NCBI GenBank assembly: GCA_933228895.1
Contig: OW121853.1
Span: 124,950,133 to 125,014,132, forward strand
Length of the DNA: 64,000 bases
Origin: Platycnemis pennipes
Taxonomy: Eukaryota > Arthropoda > Insecta > Odonata > Platycnemididae
Direction of reading: 5' to 3'
Position numbers and translations under genes: made by a program. This document shows positions 23,070 to 35,000 of this stretch, one piece after another. A model generated the notes under the pieces. That model did not search any database and was not told the origin of the DNA. It worked only from the letters and a program-made list of their open reading frames with translations. Positions within the stretch are counted from its first letter, which is position 1, and each line of letters opens with the position of its first letter.

Positions 23070-24035
23070 TATTGAAAGAGAAAGACAAACTAACAACGGC
23101 TAGGCGTGGAGGGGGAAAAATGAACTAAACCTACCTTCAAATGCAGAAAAGTAAAGGATAGGCACTTATTAAAAATTAACAAAAAGATACTAAGGCATAA
23201 TTAAATTATTCTTCGGTCTTGTATAACGTTTTGCCATGTCATGTGCAAGGGCTCGAACCGTGAAGTAGCTATGGCGTTACCTAAGCCCTTCGGAAATCCC
23301 TTTGTCAAAAATCAAAGCAGATGTCGCGGCAAGGATTTGCACCATTCACGGTGTTGTTGCTAAGGGTAGCACCTCGGAGAGGGTCCCACAGGGAGGTGAG
23401 AGTAGTGCTAGGGGGCGAAGGATATGGATTCCGATGGGGGAGAAGGTTTCGGGCACAATACGTTGGAGCGGAATGGGTAGGGAAGTTGTGTGCGGAGGAG
23501 TGAGTAGGATGGAGGACAGACAATACCTGTGGCTGTGAGGGGTGACGAAGGGGTGGGTTTCCTCTTCCCCCTTTTCCCAAGTGCCGTGTTTCCACCGAGA
23601 CAGCTGACAGAGGTGCAATCGCGTCTTTAAGAGGCCGAGAGTCAGCCAACTTACGGTTCCTCCGAGCCGTGGTTTATTTACAACACCCGTCGCCCACGTA
23701 TCATGGAACACACACTGGCAATCTCAATGCTTGTACGGATCCTTATGCCACATACAGAGTCCATTTCCTTTTGCCTTTCCTCACCCTGGTTAGTTTTGCC
23801 AGGGCATTGTAGGAATCAAAATATTTTCAAATCGGAGAGTATAGAAATTACGTCTAACGCAGGAGTTCCTACGCATTTTTTTGGTCAAATGTACGCATGG
23901 TTGGCTTTTGCAGGTCTCACCTAACAAAATCCCTTGATTACCTTCCGCATTAGTGCTGAAATAAGCACACGTGTCGTTCAGTTTAATTTTGCATATACAA
24001 ATATTCCTACCATCATAAGGGGAATAGGAAACACA
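23070..24035. other. No recognised feature
   Basis: Overlapping frames of 60-121 codons on both strands at 23300-23710 lie in a G-rich patch and have no recognisable domain. I saw no splice-bounded exon. Confidence 0.45.
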
Positions 24036-24039
24036 CAGA

Positions 24040-24301
24040 TTGTCGAAATCGCTCCCATTGGCAGAGTCAGCTGTGCTCCCCCTTTGCGATAAGGCGTAGT
24101 AACTTCGCAGGCTCAGTTGTGATTGCACGAAGTTGATATACGTCAGAGATTGCACCACACCCACTTTTTCGAATAAAAACGTCAGTTTTTCACCGCTTAT
24201 AACTCGAGAAATAATTGACGGATCAAAACACTGAAAAATACGGGTCTTTAATTTACAAACTCTATCATAATCGGCAATTAAAAAATATGTTAAACGACCC
24301 C
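24040..24301 (+). mobile_element. MITE-1, copy 5 (5'-truncated)
   Basis: Only the right half of MITE-1 remains, from the 'atcgctcccattggcagag' region to GTTAAACGACCCC followed by AT. The 191-codon minus-strand frame overlapping it (23790-24365) is a chance frame across MITE-1 sequence. Confidence 0.75.
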
Positions 24302-24309
24302 ATTCCGCG

Positions 24310-25600
24310 AATTCGTTTTCGACTTCCACTGAGAATCCACCATCTCCTCCCTCCACAACTCCCATTTCCGAAACACCTTCTTGCCGTGAAGATGCTTCGA
24401 CAATCTGACGACTGCTGTCTCTACTGTGCTGTCTCCATCACCTCTCAAACCCTTACTCTTCTTTCAAAATTTTCCCTGCCCACCCACGAGTTATTCTTGA
24501 ACGCATTGTCCCACTCACGAGAGGACTGAAAAAGACGGAGTATTCCTGGATGATCGCGAGGAGAAAAAAGCCGTTTGGTCGCATCCGACGCTTTTCTTCA
24601 GCGGACGTAAAGGAACGGCCATGCCAACGTAATATTGTCACGGCCACTGCAGGATTTTTTTCCTTTTCACGCCTTTATTCTTCCCTCATATTTTTCTTTC
24701 TCTCTCTCCTCACAGCAATCTCCCCCACGCAGGCACTCTCCCCTGTCTAGAAGACTCGAGAAGAGACCTCACCCTCCAGCCTCCCTCAAAACAACACCCC
24801 CTCCCCCCGCATTCACTCTGCTGAAGCGTCCCGGAAATACATATTCGCAACCCTTTAGGACTCCCGGATCTCACCGACTCAAGACAAGTGAATGAAAGCT
24901 CGGATCGCCTCTGGGTAATGGTTCGTAGCAGACGTGTAATCTATCCAGTTTTTCAGCATGAGATTCATTATTCCTTAGCCTATTTAACTGTAATCCTCGG
25001 AGCATATAAGTCTCCTAATTAGCTCCTGACCTTCGTGGGAGGTTCTTCCTCAATAGGAGCTCCCTCAATTTTTTCTTCATCACAACCTTCGGTTGTCATT
25101 TCACCGGCTAATAAGCTTCCCTTTTCTTCTATATAGTTACTTCTGCACAAAACATTTCAATGGTATAAAAGTCTGTAAGGCACTAAGGATCAAATACTCC
25201 AATATCAATGTATTGTGTGTAGTGCATTGGGGATAAAAGTCCTCCCTCTATACTTCGTTCAAAAAGGGTCAAGTGAAAATGGTGAGCTCTTAAGGCTAAC
25301 AGTATCTGTTGAAATGAAATGTCTCCAAGCCGTAATAGGTGATCCTTTCGTTTGTGGTATAAAAGGGGGGAAAGGGAACATTTAGGAAATGAACAACAGT
25401 ACCTCAGTGTTTCTTCTGGCCTGAGAAAGGTCTTCCGGTCAGTAACCTTCAAGGAGTCTGAAGGAGGTCTTGTTAAAAAACACAACACTTCTAGTGTTTG
25501 CACACAGGACACTGATGCACTTTCACAAACAAACACTGATGTTGGCATGTGCCACTTGTCAGGGGAAGGTAAAAAAGGGAGAAGGGGTGGAACGAAAGGT
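24310..25600. other. No recognised gene
   Basis: CT-rich 24640-24830, otherwise mixed. Frames of 86-125 codons at 24635-25868 overlap on opposite strands and show no domain. Confidence 0.45.
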
Positions 25601-25604
25601 ATAA

Positions 25605-25665
25605 ACGTATACGTATTTCAGCCACAAAGTGGCCCTCTTCAGCGTACTGAAGGTGTGTACCTCTA
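25605..25665 (-). other. Hammerhead-like CUGANGA/hairpin/GAAA module
   Basis: Minus strand reads CTGAAGA (25642-25636), a stem-loop GGCCAC-TTT-GTGGCT, then GAAA (25619-25616), flanked by the self-complementary TACGTATACGT. It has the box order of a hammerhead ribozyme core, with one extra base after the first box. It probably belongs to an unrecognised repeat rather than being an isolated RNA gene. Confidence 0.3.
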
Positions 25666-25689
25666 GACAACACGGAGTTGACTGAGTAA

Positions 25690-25770
25690 GAATTGGGGCA
25701 TCCGAAAATATTCAAATCAAATTGGGGCATCTTTTCAAATATATATGGTTTCGGATGCCCCAAGTCTTGC
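25690..25770. repeat. 15-bp inverted repeat
   Basis: TTGGGGCATCCGAAA at about 25693 is answered by TTTCGGATGCCCCAA at about 25751. 'caaatcaaattgggg' also occurs twice in direct orientation (about 25714 and 25865). Possibly the end of an unrecognised element. Confidence 0.6.
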
Positions 25771-25989
25771 ATAAGAGAATAGGCCCGGACAATCCGAACA
25801 TCACACGTTTGGTAGAGAAAACACGAGAGGACGGCAATAGCGGCAGAAGAAGGCAAGGTGACGTGCAAATCAAATTGGGGACGTGATATTTGAACATGTG
25901 AAAGTGTATGGCAATGATTACAATTTTAGTTAATCTGATAGATTGATTACGCTAATATAGTCATCATACCTTCGGAAATCTGGTCATAA

Positions 25990-26045
25990 TGTGAGGGTTC
26001 TGCATTCGTGTCCCGGTCGAGGTGGATATTTCTTTGTGAAAAGGC
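25990..26045 (+). mobile_element. SINE 3'-half remnant
   Basis: A B-box-like 'gggttctgcattcgtgtcccgg' followed by 'tcgaggtggatatttctttgtgaa', matching the post-B-box body of the SINE at 21015. The A box is missing. Confidence 0.4.
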
Positions 26046-26069
26046 TATCGTACTAATGTAATCGAATGG

Positions 26070-27895
26070 AATCCGAGCAAGATGCGTTCCTGATTTCGCG
26101 TCGCCATTCCTGACGTCTCCCAACGCTCGGCGTCGTCAAAAGAGGTCAACTTAAGCAGATGAGCTGGAAGTTCGAATGAAACTGAATGAAAGAGTTTGGC
26201 AAGGATTTTAGAGACACGATTATTTGTCTTCGGGGGATTGCAGGGGCGTTTTGTGCGCATCTGAGAGGCATCGCAGGAATAGCATTCGTGGGGAGAAGGG
26301 AGTCAGGCGAGGAGAAACCTCGCCGTCACGACTCCCACCGCGAGAAGAGGTGCGTGCCTTTAAGTCACGCAGGTGCGTGCAATCGTGGTGTTGTACTGAA
26401 CGTGGAAGTTTGCGCCGAATGAAGCGGCAACTTAGCAAGTCCTGCCTTAGTCTACAATGGGGATTAAAGACTGGTGTAAGACCTTCAAGAATGTTCATTT
26501 CTTCACTTCATTGAAGGAAAAATTTGTTTTGAAAACTTCTAAAAAATTGATCATTCTCCAACGACTTATCAAGATTAAAACCAGAAGTGAATGACTTTAA
26601 TTCTGATTAACAGTGCAATGGTACAAATTACCACAACATACTTTGATTAATTATATACAGCAATCGTTTTCGTTTTCACAACTGGCTTCTTTCAGGTTTA
26701 ATTTTAAATTCGTGACGCGAAGAAGCAATTGGTAGCATATATTTTAAATCTTGATGTCTTGTTTCCCCAATGCTTCAATCTGATATACGTCATATGAAGG
26801 AAAGGTAATGTCTTCGGCGGATAAAAATTAATTTTCCTTCAATTGGTGGCAACCTTGAAAAAAATGTTGCACCTCAAACTATGGAGAGCATACTGGTATG
26901 TAACTAAATCAATCGTATATCTTCGTTAGATTATTTGCAGAAAATCACATGTTTGAGGTATCTTCGGTGCTAAAATGATTTATAGACCTATTTACAATAA
27001 TAAAACCTGTGTCCTGATCACATGCCGATTATACAGGCAAGATTTATGGTTGACGAAGCAGATGAAGGACTATAGTTTTGTTTGATGCTTTGCAGATTGA
27101 ACGTTTTATGTGAGCTCTAAATATTAATCATAAAAAAGATAACAACGTTATCCTTTACAACAACGATTTCACAAATGTAAAAAAAGCTAAATCAGGAAGC
27201 CTAATTGAGCCAAATATTTCAATATAAGCGCTTACGTTGAGAAAAATGAACCAATATCATAGCATGAAAATTACTAGACTGTAGCTATTGGTGGTGTAAA
27301 GCAATGATAGGTTTCCAAAAATAAAGTCAAAAACCAATCCAATTTTCAATGTGATTGCTGTTTACCATGAAACGAAAAAAAAATATTTCGATGAAACTGG
27401 AAAGATATTATTGGCTCTCCGGCCGACAGAGGATCGGAAACATTTCGATCGACAAGCAAATTGAGGAGGAGCAAATTGAGACAAAATCTCTTCGCGCGCC
27501 CATTATAATATTCAATCCCGTCGTATCTCCCGTCCCCCCCCCCCCCCCTCCCCTCGAGAGCTGTTACTTCCAGATACTTCCCCCCCTTCCCCCCTCACAC
27601 TCCCTTCCAATGCTCAAGGCATTGGAAGATCATTCGGCTCCCTGGTACGGTTTTAGAAAATGTTAACCCCACAGTGAGGGGGCACTGATCAGGAAGTCAA
27701 GTGGCAAGCGCGAAAATTTGGTTATGTCTTAACGAGATAGCTTTTTTGCATCGCTTCTTGCACCTCTTCCACAGGGGTGTGGCAAACCATTAACGCTGGT
27801 CTCATCTCTTGGTAGACAAAGGGAACATATGTATGAAAGAATACTCCACAGAGAGCAATATAATGTCTCTCATTTTAAACTTCTATCTCAGCTTC
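26070..27895. other. No recognised gene; C-run at 27534-27548
   Basis: A moderately CpG-rich patch (26200-26470) with overlapping frames of 71-96 codons and no motifs, then AT-rich DNA. A 15-base C homopolymer at 27534-27548 creates a proline-rich spurious frame. Confidence 0.45.
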
Positions 27896-27904
27896 TAAAC
27901 CACA

Positions 27905-27990
27905 TGTACATCTACGTAATACACTGCAAGCTTCCGCTAGGGTGTGAGGGAGGGGGTTAAGATCATTAAACATACATTATTGACTAAGCT
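27905..27990 (-). mobile_element. LINE-A terminal 3'-UTR fragment
   Basis: Minus strand: only the last ~85 bases of LINE-A, including the degraded 'ccctcacaccctagcgg' block and the terminus 'gtattacgtagatgtac'. Extreme 5' truncation. Confidence 0.7.
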
Positions 27991-27999
27991 ACTACATGG

Positions 28000-29260
28000 A
28001 AACATGTTAGATAATAGAGTCACATGCCGCTAGATGGTTAGTATCTACATAGAAATAAAGGGATTATTGGTTATAATGTCATTTATCTACACATATTTAT
28101 TTGTAGTTACCTATCATCCATGGGATAGTAAGGTACTACTAATGACTCAGTTCTTCACCTTTGACCTCAATGGTCTTAATGGGTGAACTGGACAGGAACC
28201 ATAAAAGGAAATTCAGCCTGAAGAAAATACAAAATTAACTATGAGAACCCTAGTAGTAATTTATTCTTTAATTAGAGACGGAAAATTTCTAGGACTGAGT
28301 ACAAATGTAAGCATTTTTAACTTATTTCAGATTAAAATGCTATCGCGAATGCGGATTCCCGTACTCATAATTTTAATATTAATCAAAAGATAACCAAGCT
28401 ACAAGTATAAAACCATCTTACTAGCCTCATAATTATAATAGTATTGCAGGAAGGACGTTTAATATCCAGTAGAGAGGAAGTGACCTTAAATCCAAACTTT
28501 GACAGAGCGCCAAAGTACGTATATTTAAATAATTCTGGCAACTAAAAAGGCCCTAGATAGAAAATACTTGCAGCATAAACATTAGGAGGAAACTATTAGT
28601 AAAAAACTATAGAGCAAGGAAAAAAACAATAAATAATTTAAAAAACAGAAAAGCAACAAAATAAAGCTATTTAATTCGTGTCAATATAGTTCAAGTATGA
28701 CGTTAGGGAAACTTACTCTTTCAATTTCACCATTTTAGTATCAAAGTAGACTAATTATTCAATGAATCGTTGTTTGCTTATTGTAATACTTCAGAAAACA
28801 TATAAATATTTGAATAGATATATTTTCAGATATAGATAGGTTTTCATATTAATTAATTTTTAGGCGCAACTGGAGAACATGTTGATCTTTTGGGGCGTTT
28901 ATCATCGAACAAATAATTACTAAAATAACATTTCCTTTCGTTTGCATAGGATGATCTCCTAAAAACGGAACATCATTCAATTTAAACCACATTAAAGGGC
29001 AGGAAACAAGCCTTCCCCTATCAGAGTACTATTCGATTACCTATGCCCTAGCAGAGAGACACATCCCCAATGTTATACAAATGTAAACGCCACCCACGAT
29101 AATCATTGCTTCGAATAGTAATTAACTCAAGCAGTTCCTTGAAAGGTAAAAATAACGTCTCTCGCAATTGTCAAAGTTACTCGTTTCATTGCATCTCGCA
29201 GCTCCAACAATAGATCCTCGAAGGAAAACTCGGGGATTTGTTGGATTCAAAGTGCAAGGA
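28000..29260. other. AT-rich; candidate intron of a minus-strand gene
   Basis: No repeats or coding frames recognised. If the donor at 29267-29272 is real, this stretch is the first part of its intron. Confidence 0.4.
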
Positions 29261-29272
29261 AACCAAACTTAC

Positions 29273-29455
29273 TGGCCGCGTCGACTCCGCCGCCGAGCAC
29301 TATCCAAGTTTTAATTGCAGAGACTCGTGAACAGCCGGAATTCCGGGAAATGAAAACAAGGCGCAGGTGTTTATCGAGGGGACGCGCGAGTTGACTGGCT
29401 CACTCCAACTGGGGCGGCAATCTCTCGTCTGAATCACGAACCGCGAACGGACGTA
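29273..29455 (-). other. Possible non-coding first exon (5' UTR)
   Basis: On the minus strand, about 180 bases of unusually CpG-rich sequence contain no ATG and end GCGGCCA|GTAAGT, a strong splice donor (29272-29267). A TATA-like box lies at the right distance upstream. Together these look like a transcribed leader exon of a host gene whose coding exons would lie at lower coordinates or outside the window. I found no matching coding exon. This is inference from composition and signals only. Confidence 0.35.
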
Positions 29456-29486
29456 CAGTACGAGGCGAGCGCGCTACTTAAATACA
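29440..29486 (-). promoter_or_regulatory. TATA-like core promoter
   Basis: TATTTAAG at 29484-29477 (minus). Transcription would start near 29455-29460, and an AGACGA sequence about 30 bases further (near 29430) resembles a downstream promoter element. Context: CpG-rich island in AT-rich DNA. Confidence 0.3.
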
Positions 29487-29594
29487 CAATAAAACACGCA
29501 AAAGCCAAATCATTTGGATTTGCTTAGGAGATATATCACGGCATTTGAAACAATGTGAAGAACTGGGAGGGAAATTTTTGCCAATAAAAAAAAA

Positions 29595-30590
29595 TTGTTT
29601 GCATTAAGTCATATGATCATGTACCTGTATGCCTACATTCTGACACGTTTACATGTGATTGCGATATTTTAGAGCAGGTATCCAAAGATAAGTATTTGGG
29701 CTTGGTAATTGATGATAGATTTAATTTTAATTATAATGTAGCAAAATTAAACAAGAAACTTAGATATATCAGTTTTACTACATAAAGGATATTGTAACAA
29801 TTGATGTATAGAAAATGATGTATCATGGTATTTTTGAAAATCTAATAAGATATGGTCTCACTGTGTGGGGGACAGGTGGTGTAACAAATTTAAAAAGAAT
29901 CAAAGGTAGTCAGAAAAGGTTATTAAAAATAATAAAATCCAATCCTTTTCAAGTGACTGGAGAGATTACAGATGATGTTTATTTTAAAGATTTAAACATT
30001 TTACCAGCTGAAAAGTTATTACAGCATATTTTAATCACTGAAAATTATTTCAGTGATAAATACAAAAAGGAAAGAGTGTACTATCAAAACGCTGAACTTA
30101 GAAAAGTTAATAAATATGAAATTCCGAGACATTATACTCATAAGGGCAGTCGGTAACTAAGTGTTTCTGTTCCAAAAGTATTTAATAAAATGAGTAATGA
30201 CTTAAAGAATATGGAATCTATAAGTGAAGTCTAGAGAAGAACCAAGAAATGGTTGCTGAGCACATAATTAATGTTGTTAGAGATAATACTGATAAATTTT
30301 TTACTCCACTCTACTAATAAAGTATAAATGGCACCTGCTGATAAGCCAAAAGTGGCTTAGCAGGACCATAACGGTAAATTAATTTAAAAGTAAAAAGTGT
30401 GCACTTAAGTTATGTAATTAGCTATCCTGAAAATGGCAACTGGTTTCTTATTTAAATGTTTAATTTATTGTTATATTTCGTAACTAATGCTGTTCTATAC
30501 AATTATGTAAAAGTTCATAAGAGTCATTATGTATTACCCTGTTGCTTTTAGGGGTTTTGTACGCAAAGCGTTGAAATAAACCTGAAAGAA
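29595..30590 (+). mobile_element. Second CR1/Jockey-group LINE, 3' fragment
   Basis: After minor frame repair, the plus strand reads from an RT thumb block (DKYLGLVIDDRFNFNYNVAKLNKK near 29685-29755) through two stops (29783, 29795), then an open frame 29815-30156 with RYGLTVWGTGG and LKRIKGSQKRLLKII, the usual C-terminal end of a CR1/Jockey-type polyprotein. It differs clearly from LINE-A in sequence and 3' end (no GTAGATG tail), so it is a separate family. Single copy here. Its 3' boundary is uncertain. Confidence 0.75.
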
Positions 30591-30599
30591 TCGCCATGG

Positions 30600-31735
30600 G
30601 ACATTTCCTCTCTGTCATTTGAACCCAAGAATAATCTGATTTTTATTTAGAATTTCAACGTGACAAAGTGCTGCTGAATCACCAGTGCTCCCTAAACAAT
30701 CTCGGATCTGAGTATTAAAAATAAAAATTGACAGTCACAAGATGAGACAACCTGAAGAATCAAATTATAAGCGCAAGTAGAATGATGCTTCAATACGACT
30801 TTCCGTAGTTCTCAAGGTGAGTGATAGTACTGGAAGAAGAGTGATTGAAGAAGGCAGAACCACTTTCAATTCTTGTGGACCTATAAAGTCAGCCAGGAAA
30901 AAGTCACAGTTTTTAATTTCGCCTCGATTATGGATTTTACGCTTACACGAGGTTTATTCAACACGGCACGTTGGGCAGGGCATATTTAACAGACATTGCA
31001 CGTTGGCATAGCAACTGATGACTTTTTTCTATGTCTACTCCATGTAGTTTGCTTCAAACCACGCCATATTTTACACTAGAACACTGGAATTCCTCTATTT
31101 CTCTCTTGCGTCCCAAATTCTCGGACTTCATAGATTTCCAACATTTACATTGACTTTGAAATGCGCTTGGGGTTGATATGAAGGATTGGTATAAATACAA
31201 TGAACACAAGAGTCATATTCCTGATTTCTCATTTTTAGTCAATGCCTGCGTCGCCCAACTATGGCGTGGGGAAAGTCCCAGAAGATCTAGGACTGCGTCG
31301 TTCTCAAATGAGAGCGGGACCAACCGTGCCTTTAAGTGATCATCATTACACTCTTTATTAAATTGAAGTAAAAAAACTAAAGTATTCGTTATCAAACTAA
31401 GAAAAAACATTTAACTAAGCATCGAAACAGCAATGCCTTTTTCGAAAACTTTCTCTCTGAAGAAGAGGCATCAATCCTATTTTAAAAACACAGCATGGTA
31501 TAACTGAACTCTAAAAATCAATTGGTTAAATCATTACTACATATAATGTGTTATGAGTTGATACATTTTCAGTGAAACTCAAGTTTAATGGTGTTAAATC
31601 TCGCTATCTATTTGATTATTCAAGTATTAAGATATTCAGACATACTGTTTCTATTTGATCTAAGGCTTCCGCGGCGTTCCTTGTCGATGAAATCGGCCTT
31701 AGGGTGAGATTGCAGAGGCCCGCAAGACCCGCAGC
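30600..31735. other. No recognised feature
   Basis: AT-rich unassigned DNA with no frames above 65 codons. Confidence 0.5.
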
Positions 31736-31741
31736 ATATTT

Positions 31742-31868
31742 GGCCTTACCGTATGTTCACATTAATTGCCATGAGAAAAAATTCACCTGGACCGGGAACT
31801 GAACCACGGACCTTTGGCTTTCCGGGCCACTGCGCAGACCACTACGCTACCCAGAATCCTTAATTCCC
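31742..31868 (-). mobile_element. tRNA-derived SINE-1, complete tRNA-like head
   Basis: Minus strand: GGGTAGCGTAGTGGTCTGCG (A box, 31853-31834), CCGGAAAGCCAAAGGTCCG, a B-box region GTGGTTCAGTTCCCGG (31809-31794), then the SINE body 'aggtgaattttttctcatgg'. This copy gives the undisturbed order of the family that is folded into a palindrome at 5432-5499. 'ttgccatgggaattaa' before it and 'catggcaattaatgtg' after it form a short inverted flank. Confidence 0.8.
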
Positions 31869-31879
31869 ATGGCAATTTT

Positions 31880-32330
31880 ACCGAGGTTCAAGGTACTAGA
31901 TTTTGAGCCCTCGCGCCTTGAGCAATTACGCCTCTCCGCCGTCTCGGAGCACGTGTGGTCGGGACATGGCCACCACCTGGATTTCGAGAAACCAGCAGTC
32001 ACTTGCAATGAGCGCAGACACTATCCAAGACTGATCCGGGAGGCGATAGAAATAGAGACAAACATGAACTACAACAGGGAGGACGGATACACACTCTCTA
32101 ACGCTTGAAATGAAAGAGGGTATTCCAATTGGATGAACCAGCAGCCAATCAGAGACGGCCTAGAGCTCATAGCCCCACCATATAAGACGTACAATTTTGG
32201 TGCATCGTCACTTCTGACCTAGACGCCAGCAGGATGGCTGGAGAAACTGTTGTCGCCAAGAGAGACCCAGACGCGGAGGAACACTCGAAAGCCGATTTCA
32301 TCCACATACTATTTCTATGGCGAACTTTGA
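31880..32330 (+). mobile_element. Penelope-like element, C-terminal GIY-YIG fragment
   Basis: The plus-strand frame around 31920-32106 reads SAVSEHVW...GHGHHLDF...RRHYPRLIREAIEI...NYNREDGYTLS. This is the C-terminal half of the endonuclease domain of Penelope-like retroelements (conserved AEH...GH, the catalytic-glutamate helix LIREAIEI, and N-x-x-REDG). The stop at 32106 fits the natural end. The 3' flank (about 32130-32330), with 'atataagacg' and 'atggctggagaaac', looks like the element's non-coding 3' end. RT and the N-terminal half of the endonuclease are gone. A SINE lies immediately upstream. Confidence 0.65.
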
Positions 32331-32439
32331 CCTCATCATCAGAATTATTTGCTAAGGCAATAAAAACCTTTAATTATACAAAATGGTACCAGACATTACA
32401 ATCCTTATTTTCACTTCCATCTTAATAGAATGATTAAAC

Positions 32440-35000
32440 TGGATAACTCTCACATAAATCTATGACCGAGCTAGGCTTAGGCACTGAACGTCATTATCAA
32501 TACGTCAGTATGTGGAAATATTTCGGATGTAAGAAGGCGAAATGGTGGAATTGCTGGTGTGGGAAGTGTTATATGAGAGAGTGGTGGAACTGTATGAGGC
32601 AGGATATAAACTGAAGGAACGTTGAAACGACAAACGCCGAAGTGTGTTCTGAGAGGATTGGGGAAACACTCGACAAGTGGAGGTTTACTAAGAGGTTGAA
32701 GTTTTTTTTATTATTACGAAGCTGTAAGTAGAAGGAGAACACTTGTTTATGAAATGATGATGGCTCAACAGGTGAAAAGTAACCTAGCTTGTCCAACAAA
32801 GTTCATTGAGATGATTTTTCTGCCACAATTTCACACATTTGTGTCTCAGTCGGCGATTTTTAAAATTTCTATCCATACTCATGAATAAGATACCAACCTC
32901 GTATCTCAGAAATATCTCTTACTTATCAGGGCACTGAAAATAAATTGACGTAGAAATCGCTCAAGTTTTTTGTTACTTTGTCAAATCTGCCTATTCAATC
33001 GCAATACCAAGTACAAGCTAAAATTTTAACTTGTCCTTCTTCAAAGGTCTTCCAAACATCCTCTGGCTCCAACAGGTGACGAGAGAGGTAAGAAATACTC
33101 AACTACAGCACTTATACCGGTTCTCTTTGGTGGAGTCGATTTCTTTGTCCCTGCACTCTTGAGGGTCGATAAGTCACTGCAAAGGACAAGGTCTCCGCCA
33201 CATCACACGTTATCACCCTAGATCAAACTTCTCTTAATTCTCGCATGAAGACCAAGTGTCACATCGATCGCTTTTGCACCAAGGGATAGCAGCCGAGGAG
33301 GAGATCAAAGGGCAGGAAGGCGTGGAAGGGGGCGGTGGGGTGGGAGGTGCGAAAGGGGGATGGGAGTGGGTGGGTAGGGGTGGCGAGGAATTATTAAGAG
33401 AGAGGGAGGTTGCATGGGACGCGCGGGAGCCATCTTGCGAGATTTAATGGGGTGATTACGCGTGACATGCGATACCTTGGGGACGATTAAAAAGGAAGAA
33501 TATTCGTGCGATGTGATTAGGCACCCTTATTCCCCTCCCCCGGCGCCTCTCATGGGCGCGTGATTAAAAGGCGAGGCGCCACTTGAAAGGGAAAGCACCC
33601 CTCCGCCCAACCCCTGGGGCCAAACTGACACATCATCGCCCACTCTCCTCCCAATATATATTTTGCACGAGAAATTTCTTTCCTCCAGTTCTACAGAGAG
33701 GTGATTGTGACGTCAGCTCCTTTGCCCAATTTCTCGGGAAAATCTACGCCAAAAAAAAAAATATAACCAGATAAGGGCCTCTGGGGCACATTCCCACGCG
33801 ATAAAGGTTAACCTAAAGGCCTACTATTTACGCAGCACGAAATTGCGGGAGGTGGAAGCGAGCCATCACTTGGGAATGTAACATACTACGGAGGACTACG
33901 TTAATCTGGTCAAGGTCATTGCTAAGAGAAAGTTAAGTAATCTGTGCCAATGAAGAATCTACGATGATATAATTTAACCATAGCTCCAATGTTTCAACAC
34001 ATATATCTTCATGTTTATGTATTAAAAGTACTATAATCTCTCAAACAATTTTTACACTGAGGTATCTGGAGCGTAAAACAAATGAGGCTAGTTTTTGTGG
34101 TATATTCGGTGATCTAAAAAAATATCTTAAAATTTCAATTATGATACATATTAGTATTCTTAATTATTTACCAAACCTTCAGATTCTGAGACTACGGTAA
34201 TTAGGAGGGAAATTCAATGAAATCCCAAAGAGCGGCAATATGTTTTTTAGATGTTTTTTTTTAGATGCAATAGGTATGTTTTTTTAGGTTGTCAGATATT
34301 CATTCTTTCTCCTCTCTTGAGCTATTTAAGAAGTGGTGAAGCGAAACTTTGCGGGTAACTTTTGACATTCCTCGGCGTTCTGGTGCTTCTACTTGTATTC
34401 CAAACTTCCCTCTGATAGAAGCAATTCTTCCAAATCTTTCGAATTCTCATTTCAATGAAGCATGATAACAATGGGTGAAAAAGAAGGAAGTACTAAGTCC
34501 CTCAGTGTATCTACTGTATCGCCGGTCAATGCGCATGCACCAATTCGTGATTTGTGAGGGATTTCCTTGACACTTTCCTTAGAGTCAGAGTCCCAAAAAT
34601 AATACAAGGTTTAATTCACTTTTTGACATCAGATAAAATGCACAAAATTATGCTTACTACTCTCCTTTTAGTCAGATTTTGAGAGATGCCAATAGCTGTA
34701 ACAATATTGATCTGTTAAATACCTCATTATCTTCTCTTAAAAATTTGTTATCAAAACTACCTGAAGAATATCCATGGTATCATTCGGGTTTTAAATATCT
34801 GGTGAAGTCACGTGAATTTCTTCAGGTAAACTGTGAGACATTAAATATCAAGTAACGTCGTCTGTATAAGTTTATGTAAACTGTGAAACATGTCAATTTA
34901 AACAATAATATTATTGAAACTGTTGTATCAGATATATTATGTATTTTTTTAATTTCTCTGAATCTTTTATATATTTGCTTATGTTTAAACTTGTGTAAAG
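32440..35000. other. No recognised gene; G-quadruplex-prone tract at 33328-33380
   Basis: AT-rich overall. At 33328-33380 at least eight G3+ runs occur within ~53 bases on the plus strand. The 63-codon glycine-rich frame there is a by-product of composition. Confidence 0.5.

Noticed and set aside
23790..24365. 191-codon minus-strand open frame
   Set aside because: Its middle is MITE-1 copy 5 read in reverse; the same peptide fragments appear from other MITE-1 copies, so it is repeat sequence, not a gene.
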